DNA of 5,493 nucleotides from Candidatus Micrarchaeota archaeon CG08_land_8_20_14_0_20_59_11. GTDB taxonomy: Archaea; Micrarchaeota; Micrarchaeia; Norongarragalinales; Norongarragalinaceae. This document shows positions 1 through 5,151 of the stretch, piece after piece; the stretch's first letter is position 1; the number at the start of each line of letters is the position of its first letter. Below the pieces are notes generated by a model. It was not told the DNA's origin. It searched no databases and was given only the letters and a program-made list of their open reading frames with translations. Position numbers and translations under genes: made by a program. The stretch covers positions 1 through 5,493 of the forward strand of contig PEXZ01000049.1 of NCBI GenBank assembly GCA_002763345.1, written 5' to 3'.

Positions 1-150
1 TTCGAGTATCTCGACGACATGACGAAGGCGTGCCCGGACGACGCAATCGCGCACCTCGAACTCAAGAACGACTCGCCCGTGCGGCTTGCGTACGAGCTTG
101 GCAAGGCGAAGATATGCTATTATCTGGCGCCGCGAGTGGAAACAGGGTGA
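1..150 (+). CDS. pcn: DNA polymerase sliding clamp PCNA, C-terminal part (5' end outside the window)
   Basis: Frame 1 is open from the first base to a TGA at 148-150, giving the last 49 residues of a protein. The peptide holds YLDDMTKACPDDAIAHLEL, then SPVRLAYELGKAKICYYLAP and the end RVETG. This matches the end of archaeal and eukaryotic PCNA, where a conserved beta-strand pattern closes with YYLAPR(I/V)E. PCNA forms a trimeric ring around DNA and holds replicative polymerases, FEN1 and ligase. The visible part covers the last strands of the second domain, near the C-terminal tail that PIP-box partners contact. The next gene's ribosome binding site overlaps the stop codon, so the two are probably cotranscribed. 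The identification rests on this short tail alone, but the closing motif is distinctive. Confidence 0.88.
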   Translation, partial: FEYLDDMTKACPDDAIAHLELKNDSPVRLAYELGKAKICYYLAPRVETG

Positions 151-151
151 T
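145..151 (+). promoter_or_regulatory. Shine-Dalgarno site of the SdpI-family gene, overlapping the PCNA stop
   Basis: GGGTGAT spans the PCNA stop codon and lies just before the ATG at 155. GGTGAT pairs with the archaeal 16S rRNA 3' end. It favours the start at 155 over the in-frame ATG at 86 inside PCNA, and suggests translational coupling. Confidence 0.65.
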
Positions 152-154
152 TTC

Positions 155-838
155 ATGAAGCTCCGCGAGGAATGGATTCCGTGGGCGTTCGTGGCGATTT
201 CGTTCCTGCTCAGCGCCGCGTTCTACTGCCAACTTCCCGACGTCATGGTGACGCACTGGGACGGCCAGGGGATGCCTAACGGCTGGATGGGCAAAAACAT
301 GGCAGTGCTCCTCATGCCCATGCTTACCGCGCTGCTCGTTGGGCTGTTCTGCCTGATTCCGAAAATCGACCCGCTCGGCGCCAACATCGCAAAATTCAAG
401 GACGTCTACTGGGGATTCGCCTCGTTCATGGCGCTGTTCATGGCGTACCTCAACGGCGTCACGCTCGCGATTAACGCGGGCTACGGGTTCAACATCACGT
501 ACGCGATAATCCCCGCGATTGCGGTGCTGTTCTACTACGTCGGCTACATGCTTGAGCGCGTTCAACCGACGTGGTTCATCGGCATCCGCACGCCGTGGAC
601 GCTTTCCAGCGAAGCCGTCTGGAAGAAGACGCACGTCCTCGGCGCGAAGCTGTTCAAGGCGTTCGCCGTAGTCGTCATGCTGACGCTGTTCATGATGAAC
701 TACGCGTTCTACATCGTGATTGCGGGCGCGCTCGCGTGCGGCGTCGTGCCGGTGGTTTACTCCTACCTCGAATTCCAGAAGGAGAAGAAGCACGTAAAGC
801 CCGTTGCGGCGGCGAAAAAAAAGAAACGGTGGGAATGA
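155..838 (+). CDS. SdpI/DUF1648 family integral membrane protein
   Basis: This 227-residue membrane protein has about six hydrophobic segments (roughly 9-27, 47-68, 85-108, 114-132, 167-184, 186-205). Residues 27-50 carry the DUF1648 pattern: LPDVMVTHWDGQGMPNGW followed by K48. Residues 137-160 carry the SdpI signature, with GIRTPWTLSSEAVWKKTH at 143-160. In Bacillus subtilis, SdpI is the immunity protein against the SDP toxin and also sequesters the repressor SdpR. Most homologues, including archaeal ones, have no known role, and no toxin or ArsR-type repressor gene is seen here. The cytoplasmic tail is Lys-rich and is encoded over an A8 run at 815-822, a possible slippage site. The start at 155 is chosen because a GGTGAT site precedes it and the longer in-frame start would overlap PCNA. 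The gene sits 4 nt after PCNA and 3 nt before the OPT gene, so it is probably in one operon with them. Confidence 0.85.
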   Translation: MKLREEWIPWAFVAISFLLSAAFYCQLPDVMVTHWDGQGMPNGWMGKNMAVLLMPMLTALLVGLFCLIPKIDPLGANIAKFKDVYWGFASFMALFMAYLNGVTLAINAGYGFNITYAIIPAIAVLFYYVGYMLERVQPTWFIGIRTPWTLSSEAVWKKTHVLGAKLFKAFAVVVMLTLFMMNYAFYIVIAGALACGVVPVVYSYLEFQKEKKHVKPVAAAKKKKRWE

Positions 839-841
839 GAA

Positions 842-2272
842 ATGCGCTACCTCCGTGCACTCGCCGTAGGCGCGCTTCTTTCGGTTCTGATATGCGCCTA
901 TTCGGCATACGCGGGCCTGCGCATGGGCGGCGTATACTGGTCCATGACGACCGCGTCGCTCGTCGCGCTCGTCCTTCTCAAGGCGCTCGGCAACACTGAC
1001 AAGAACGAAATCAACATCCTCCAGACGACCGCGAACACGGGCGCCATGGTTGCCGCGGGCATAATATTCACCATCCCCGCCGCGACGATGCTCGGCCTGA
1101 GCATAACCGTGCCGCAGATAATCGCGGTTGCGCTTCTCGGCGGGCTTGCGGGCGTCCTCTTCTCGATGCCGCTGCGCAAGGAACTGGTCGGGAAGCTTCC
1201 GTATCCCGACGGCGCGGCGGCGGCGGCCCTCATAAATGCCGGTGACGAAGGCGGCAAAAAAGCTAGGATGCTGTTCGCGTCCTTCGGCGCGAGCGCCGCT
1301 TTCGCAATCGCCCGCTTTCTCGGAACCGTGCCCGCGGCGCTCTCCGTCATCCCGATCGCAGGCGGCTATCTCATCGGGCCCCTCATGATGGCGGCGTGGT
1401 TCGGCGGCGCGCTGGTCAGCAAACTGCTCGTAGCCCAGGAAATGGCAACGCCGCTCGGAGTCGGCATCGTCATAGGCGCCGCGGTCGCCTATTTCGTGAC
1501 GAAGGGCCTGCCCGCAATCGCGAAAATAAGAATCAGCGGAAGAACTGGATTGTTCGCGGTGGTCGCGGTCGGGCTGCTCTCCATCGCAACCGGAATGGAC
1601 CTGCTCGTTTCCGGCCTCGCGATGCTCGGCGCCGCCGCGATGTCTTACGTCGGCGCGCGCGTCACCGGCGAGACGAACGTGGACCCGATGGAGATTTTCG
1701 CGATGATTGTGCTTCTGGCGGCGAAGTTCCTCCTTGGCGCGAACGCGCTCCCGCTCGTGCTCCTGGCGGCGGTCGTCTGCCTCGCAGCGGGGCTTGCGGG
1801 GGATTTGATGCAGGACCTGAAAACAGGATTCCTGCTCGGAACCGACGCGAACGAGCAGCTCAAGGCGCAGGTCGTCGGGGTTGTCGCCGCGGCGGCGGCA
1901 ATCGGTTTCATACTCGTCGCGCTCGACGCGCAGTACGGAATAGGTTCCGCGGCGCTGCCCGCGCCGCAGGCGGTCGCGGTGAGGGAAATCGTCGGCGCGT
2001 CGTCGATACCGCAGACGATGATGCTCGGCGCGCTGGCGGGCGCGGTGCTCTGCGTCGCGCTCGGAAGCTTCGGGCTCGGCGCGGTGCTGTTCGGAATCGG
2101 AATCTACGTTTCGTTCGAACTTTCGCTGTTTCTCGCCGCGGGCGCGCTCGTACGCATGCTCGCCACTGAAAAGCGCGTCGAGAGGGGGCGCGTGATTGCC
2201 GCCGGACTGATAAGCGGCGAGGGCATCGTCGGCGTCGCGGTTGCGCTGGCGGGGCTGGGCGGATTGCTGTGA
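842..2272 (+). CDS. OPT-family (oligopeptide) transporter
   Basis: This is a 476-residue polytopic membrane protein, rich in Ala, Gly and Leu, with about 12 or more hydrophobic segments. OPT-family landmarks appear in order: an N-terminal AYAGLRMGG (22-30), NEINILQTTANTGAMVAAG with FTIPA (55-80), GVLFSMPLRKELVGKLPYPDG (104-124), TGETNVDPMEIF (275-286), GDLMQDLKTGFLLGT (320-334), and near the end ERGRVIAAGLISGEGIVG (447-464). OPT proteins are secondary transporters that take up oligopeptides, glutathione or metal-chelate complexes, usually driven by protons. The substrate cannot be read from the sequence. At 476 residues it is shorter than most members as I recall them (often 550-700), but both halves are present. 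A GGTGGGA site at 828-834 supports the ATG at 842. The stop overlaps the next start as GTGA, which ties this protein to the pantothenate kinase-like gene downstream. Confidence 0.9.
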   Translation: MRYLRALAVGALLSVLICAYSAYAGLRMGGVYWSMTTASLVALVLLKALGNTDKNEINILQTTANTGAMVAAGIIFTIPAATMLGLSITVPQIIAVALLGGLAGVLFSMPLRKELVGKLPYPDGAAAAALINAGDEGGKKARMLFASFGASAAFAIARFLGTVPAALSVIPIAGGYLIGPLMMAAWFGGALVSKLLVAQEMATPLGVGIVIGAAVAYFVTKGLPAIAKIRISGRTGLFAVVAVGLLSIATGMDLLVSGLAMLGAAAMSYVGARVTGETNVDPMEIFAMIVLLAAKFLLGANALPLVLLAAVVCLAAGLAGDLMQDLKTGFLLGTDANEQLKAQVVGVVAAAAAIGFILVALDAQYGIGSAALPAPQAVAVREIVGASSIPQTMMLGALAGAVLCVALGSFGLGAVLFGIGIYVSFELSLFLAAGALVRMLATEKRVERGRVIAAGLISGEGIVGVAVALAGLGGLL

Positions 2273-3009
2273 GATGCGGAATCGACGCGGGCGCGTCATG
2301 GACCGACGCGGTCGCCGTCGAAGGCGGAAAAATAATCGGCCGCGCATCTGCCCGTTCGTCCGAAGCGACCCGACTCGACTTGCGCGAACTCGCCGAAGGA
2401 TTCGACAGTGTCGGAATCGTCGGCGGAAAACTCGAAGGCGCTAAAAAAATCGGCGAGATTGCCGCCATCGCCGCGGGCGCCGCGTTCCTGTCGGGAAAAA
2501 AGCGCGGGCTGTGCGCCAACGTCGGAACCGGCACGCCCTTCGTCCTTTTCGAAGCCGGGAAGGCGCGCCATCTCGGAGGCACGGGCGTCGGCGGCGGAAC
2601 CATCGACGGGTTGGCAAAACTGCTGCTTGGCGCGGATGCCGCCAAACTCGAAAAAATCGCGGGCAGCGCGAGGGGCGCCGACCTCACCGTCCGCGACGTC
2701 GTCGGAAGCGGCATCGGCGCCGTTCCCGGCGACGCAACCGCCGCCAACTTCGGCAGGATTGCGGGCGCGACGCGCGCCGACGTCGCAGCCAGCATCATAA
2801 AACTCGCCGCCGAGAGCGTCGCGGTGTCCGCCTCCTTCGCAGCCAGAAGCGAGGGCATTCGCGAAATAATCTTCACGGGCAGGGCCGCGGCGAAAAACAA
2901 AATGTTCCGCGCCCGCGTCTCCGCGGCGTGCAAAATCTTCGGCATCGGGGCCGTTTTTCCGAAAGACGCGGAATACTGCACCGCCGCCGGAGCCGCCGTG
3001 CTCGCCTAG
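2269..3009 (+). CDS. coaW: Type II pantothenate kinase-like protein (CoaW family, ASKHA fold)
   Basis: The 246-residue protein resembles Staphylococcus aureus type II pantothenate kinase along its length. Landmarks are an N-terminal phosphate loop GIDAGASWTDAV (4-15), ANVGTGTPFVLF (83-94), GGTGVGGGTIDGLAKLLLG (103-121), DLTVRDV (138-144), PGDATAANFGRI (153-164) and IIFTGRAAAKNKMF (200-213). By alignment from memory, Glu63 (GEIAAIAAG) falls at the catalytic glutamate and Arg100 at the substrate-binding arginine region. The enzyme would phosphorylate pantothenate with ATP, the first step of CoA synthesis from the vitamin. Many archaea instead use pantoate kinase and phosphopantothenate synthetase, so this is unusual in such a genome. 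The start is GTG, overlapping the transporter stop by 4 nt. The ATG at 2274 is in another frame. A related ASKHA sugar or acyl-CoA-type kinase role is possible but fits the PGDxTAANFG motif less well. Substrate is inferred. Confidence 0.83.
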   Translation: MRCGIDAGASWTDAVAVEGGKIIGRASARSSEATRLDLRELAEGFDSVGIVGGKLEGAKKIGEIAAIAAGAAFLSGKKRGLCANVGTGTPFVLFEAGKARHLGGTGVGGGTIDGLAKLLLGADAAKLEKIAGSARGADLTVRDVVGSGIGAVPGDATAANFGRIAGATRADVAASIIKLAAESVAVSASFAARSEGIREIIFTGRAAAKNKMFRARVSAACKIFGIGAVFPKDAEYCTAAGAAVLA

Positions 3010-3088
3010 GACGTTTTGGCAGGCGCTGCCCGCCATCGAAAGAATGTTTTAATATTGCGACTGGCTAAGGCTTGTGGTGGGAACCGAA
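3010..3088 (+). promoter_or_regulatory. Intergenic gap with archaeal box A promoter candidate for purD
   Basis: The 79-nt gap separates the PCNA run from purD. It contains TTTTAATATT at 3047-3056, an AT-rich TATA-type element in a GC-rich background, with purine-rich GAAAGAA just upstream (3038-3044) as a possible BRE. A start point about 26 nt downstream would fall near 3078, giving a leader of roughly ten bases. A short GGCAG-GCG-CTGCC inverted repeat at 3018-3030 is too small to call a terminator. Confidence 0.55.
3076..3082 (+). promoter_or_regulatory. Shine-Dalgarno site that decides the purD start
   Basis: GGTGGGA lies 6 nt before the ATG at 3089. The same heptamer precedes the OPT start. 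It argues against the in-frame GTG codons at 3074 and 3077, which overlap or abut the site. Confidence 0.65.
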
Positions 3089-4408
3089 ATGCGCGTCTTG
3101 CTCATAGGCAAAAGCGCCAGAACCGACGTGATAGCCGAGGCGATAGTGCGCAGCAGGCGCAAGCCGCTCCTTTTTTCGATGATGGACGCGGAGAATCCGG
3201 GAGTCATGCGCAGGAGCAAGGAGTTCTGCGTCGCTAAAACTGACGACGCGGAGGCGGTGCTCGCATTCGCGGAGCGCGTCGAACCCGATTTCTCAATCAT
3301 AGACCCGGAGGACCCGATTGCGCACGGCGTTTCCGACGCGCTCGAAAAGGCGGGAATCCCGTGCGTCGCTCCCTCTAAAAAGCTCGGGCAGCTCGAATCG
3401 AGCAAGTCGTTCTGCCGCGAACTCCTTCGGAAGCACGGCATCGAGGGCAATCCGGAATACAGGATTTTCAGGAGCGGCAGCGGCATTGAAAACTGGCTGC
3501 GGGAACTGCTCGACGCGGAAAAGGGGTTCGTGGTGAAGCCCGACGGGCTCACCGGCGGAAAGGGCGTGAAGGTGCTCGGCGACCATCTACGCGGCGTCGA
3601 GGACGCGCTCGACTACTGCGAAGAGGTTCTCGCGAAGCACGCTTCTGTAGTAATCGAGGAAAAGCTCGAGGGCGAGGAATTCAGTTTGCAGTCGCTCACG
3701 GACGGCGTTGCCGTACAGGATTGCCCGCCTGTTCAGGATCACAAGCGGGCTTTTGAAGGGGACGAGGGGCCGAATACAGGCGGGATGGGCTCGTATTCGT
3801 GCGAGAATCACCTGCTTCCGTTCATGGGAAGGGAGGACGCGGAAGCGGCGCATGCAATCAATGAAAAGGTTGCCGCTGCGCTGCTCAAGGAAACCGGCGC
3901 AAAGTACAGGGGCGTGCTTTACGGCGGGTTCATCTGCACCCGCCAGGGCGTGAAACTCATCGAATACAACGTCCGCTTCGGCGACCCCGAGGCGATGAAC
4001 GTGCTGCCGATTATGAAATCGGATTTTGTCGATGTGTGTGAATCGATAATTAATGGGAAACTCGACGAAACGAAACTGCGCTTCGAGAACGCCGCCACCG
4101 TCTGCAAATACGCCGTGCCGGAGGGCTATCCTTCCAATCCGATAAGGGGCGCGCTGCTCGAGGTCGGCAGAAGCCGCGCGCGCTATTATTACGGCGCGGT
4201 GCGGGAGGAAAACGGGAAATACGTCACGCTCGGCTCGCGGGCAATCGCGAGCGTGGGAATCGCCCCGTCACTCGCGGAAGCGGAGAAAATCGCGGAGGAG
4301 GGCGTCGGCGCGATTAAAGGCGCGGTCTTCCACCGGCGGGACATCGGCACGCAAGCGCTTATAAACAGGAGAATCGAACACATGAAGAGGCTGAGGAAAA
4401 ATGGCTGA
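3089..4408 (+). CDS. purD: Phosphoribosylamine-glycine ligase (GAR synthetase)
   Basis: This 439-residue ATP-grasp enzyme joins 5-phosphoribosylamine and glycine, using ATP, to make GAR in step two of purine synthesis. Landmarks are the ATP-grasp loop VVKPDGLTGGKGV (148-160), DHKRAFEGDEGPNTGGMGSY (217-236), the family signature IEYNVRFGDPEAMNVLP (291-307), and CKYAVPEGYP (339-348) opening the C-terminal domain. The length is normal for PurD. The N-terminal domain is divergent: where most PurD proteins have a G-x-REHA loop, this one reads GKSARTDVIAEAI (7-19), with Thr-Asp in place of Glu-His. The first GTG codons upstream are less likely starts because of the GGTGGGA site before 3089. The gene opens a second operon, and its last 8 nt overlap the S27ae start. 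No other purine genes are in view. Confidence 0.93.
   Translation: MRVLLIGKSARTDVIAEAIVRSRRKPLLFSMMDAENPGVMRRSKEFCVAKTDDAEAVLAFAERVEPDFSIIDPEDPIAHGVSDALEKAGIPCVAPSKKLGQLESSKSFCRELLRKHGIEGNPEYRIFRSGSGIENWLRELLDAEKGFVVKPDGLTGGKGVKVLGDHLRGVEDALDYCEEVLAKHASVVIEEKLEGEEFSLQSLTDGVAVQDCPPVQDHKRAFEGDEGPNTGGMGSYSCENHLLPFMGREDAEAAHAINEKVAAALLKETGAKYRGVLYGGFICTRQGVKLIEYNVRFGDPEAMNVLPIMKSDFVDVCESIINGKLDETKLRFENAATVCKYAVPEGYPSNPIRGALLEVGRSRARYYYGAVREENGKYVTLGSRAIASVGIAPSLAEAEKIAEEGVGAIKGAVFHRRDIGTQALINRRIEHMKRLRKNG
4356..4367 (+). promoter_or_regulatory. Possible internal box A promoter for S27ae inside purD
   Basis: CGCTTATAAACA lies in the last codons of purD. TTATAAA resembles the archaeal TATA element and is rare in this GC-rich coding sequence. 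A start about 26 nt downstream would be near 4388, about 13 nt before the S27ae ATG and upstream of its GAGG site at 4393-4396. This is suggestive only. Confidence 0.35.
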
Positions 4409-4547
4409 GGACAGGAAGAAGGCTGCGAAGAAGCCCAAGAAATACGAGCGCGGAAAATTCTGCCCCAAGTGCGGCGAAGGCGTGAAGCTCGCCGAGCACG
4501 CGAACAGGCGCTCCTGCGGCAAGTGCGGCTATTCGGAAATGAAATAA
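4401..4547 (+). CDS. rps27ae: Small ribosomal subunit protein eS31 (S27ae), zinc ribbon
   Basis: A 48-residue protein is encoded, starting MAEDRKKAAKKPKKYERGK and ending CGYSEMK. The core FCPKCG (20-25), GVKLAEHANR (27-36) and SCGKCGY (38-44) supplies two CxxC pairs, Cys21/Cys24 and Cys39/Cys42, that bind one zinc. This is the archaeal version of the S27a domain, which in eukaryotes is fused to ubiquitin. It sits in the small subunit near the head. Here the region before the zinc ribbon is a short Lys/Ala/Pro-rich basic tail, whereas many archaeal relatives have a short beta-strand segment there. The ATG overlaps the purD end by 8 nt in another frame, with GAGG at 4393-4396 as ribosome binding site. 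The CPBP protease gene starts 9 nt after its stop. Confidence 0.93.
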   Translation: MAEDRKKAAKKPKKYERGKFCPKCGEGVKLAEHANRRSCGKCGYSEMK

Positions 4548-4556
4548 TCCGATAAA

Positions 4557-5087
4557 ATGGGACTGGAAAACGCCCTGCTGATTGTTTTCGTCACGCTAGC
4601 CCTGCCTTTCGCGCTTCTGCGCATCGAGGGAAAAAAATGGCGCCGCGAACTGTATCTGGACAGGAAGCCCGACTGGACGCTCACGGGGCTGCGCAGCCTG
4701 AAGCTGCTCGGCGCGATTTTCATCGCGACGCTCGTCGGGGGCGCGGTGCTCGAGGAGCTCGGGCTGCTGGACACGCACAAGGTAATCGAGATAATACGCG
4801 GCAGCGGCGTGCCGCTGCTTCTGCTGACGGTTACGCTCGTCCCGATTGCCGAGGAGCTTTTTTTCAGGGCGTACCTGCAGAAACGCGTCGGCGTGCTGTT
4901 CGCGAGCCTGCTTTTCGCCGCCATGCACTACGGCTACGGCTCATCCGCGGAAATAGTCGCCGCCTTCACGGCATCGGTGCTGATAGGGCTGGAGATGAGA
5001 AAGAACAGGGACGTGGCCGCCTGCATCGTCGCGCACGCCGCCTACAACCTTTCGTCCATAATCCTGGTATTCTCGGGCTTGGCTTAG
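4557..5087 (+). CDS. CPBP (CAAX/Abi-type) intramembrane metalloprotease
   Basis: The 176-residue membrane protein has hydrophobic segments at about 5-22, 48-64, 84-98, 111-124, 130-145 and 155-175. The three CPBP motifs are present: EELFFR (99-104) with the Glu pair and Arg104, FAAMH (120-124) with His124, and HAAYN (160-164) with His160 and Asn164. These residues form the active site of the Rce1-like glutamate intramembrane protease family. Relatives process prenylated CAAX proteins in eukaryotes, or act in bacteriocin self-immunity and other poorly known processes in prokaryotes. The substrate here is unknown. The protein is shorter than most members, which often exceed 200 residues, but the catalytic core is whole. 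No strong ribosome binding site is seen before the ATG at 4557. The 9-nt distance from the S27ae stop suggests translation follows from the upstream gene. Confidence 0.9.
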   Translation: MGLENALLIVFVTLALPFALLRIEGKKWRRELYLDRKPDWTLTGLRSLKLLGAIFIATLVGGAVLEELGLLDTHKVIEIIRGSGVPLLLLTVTLVPIAEELFFRAYLQKRVGVLFASLLFAAMHYGYGSSAEIVAAFTASVLIGLEMRKNRDVAACIVAHAAYNLSSIILVFSGLA

Positions 5088-5098
5088 AAGAATCCAAT

Positions 5099-5114
5099 CC
5101 CAAAGGCTTAAATG
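5099..5114 (+). promoter_or_regulatory. Archaeal BRE/box A promoter candidate for the lipoprotein gene
   Basis: CCCAAAGGCTTAAATG combines a BRE-like CCAAAGG with a TATA-type CTTAAATG. Counting about 26 nt downstream puts transcription start near 5136, so the leader would be about 16 nt and would include the ribosome binding site at 5138-5146. Confidence 0.6.
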
Positions 5115-5118
5115 CCTG

Positions 5119-5138
5119 CTAGCGTCGAATTCCGCTAG
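5119..5138 (+). repeat. 6-bp inverted repeat between promoter and start of the lipoprotein gene
   Basis: CTAGCG (5119-5124) and CGCTAG (5133-5138) are exact reverse complements, separated by the 8-nt TCGAATTC. The repeat lies around the expected transcription start and ends at the ribosome binding site, so it could be an operator. It could also be chance. Confidence 0.45.
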
Positions 5139-5146
5139 AGGTGGGG
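5138..5146 (+). promoter_or_regulatory. Shine-Dalgarno site supporting a GTG start
   Basis: GAGGTGGGG lies 5 nt before the GTG at 5152. This supports GTG as start over the later ATG at 5215, which would remove most of the signal peptide. Confidence 0.65.
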
Positions 5147-5151
5147 CCTAA

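Noticed and set aside
1396..2169. A 257-codon + strand frame inside the OPT gene
   Set aside because: The Arg-rich peptide is the typical product of reading a GC-rich gene in the wrong frame, and no domain is visible.
62..2347. A 761-codon open frame on the - strand running opposite the SdpI, OPT and kinase genes
   Set aside because: The product is dominated by Arg, Glu, His and Asp with no recognisable domain, and all three opposite genes match known families with good starts. Long antisense frames are common opposite GC-biased genes.
1908..2981. A 357-codon - strand frame opposite the kinase
   Set aside because: It is low-complexity, rich in Ala, Pro, Ser and Arg, and lies opposite a kinase gene with clear CoaW motifs. 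It is a shadow.
3018..3030. GGCAG-GCG-CTGCC as a terminator after the kinase gene
   Set aside because: The stem is only 5 bp, and the T-run lies before it, not after it.
4042..4056. AT-rich patch within purD as a promoter
   Set aside because: No gene start or ribosome binding site follows at a sensible distance, and the patch codes for an ordinary stretch of PurD.
4637..5122. A 161-codon + strand frame overlapping the CPBP gene
   Set aside because: It is Arg/Ala-rich with no motifs, while the other frame holds all three CPBP protease motifs.
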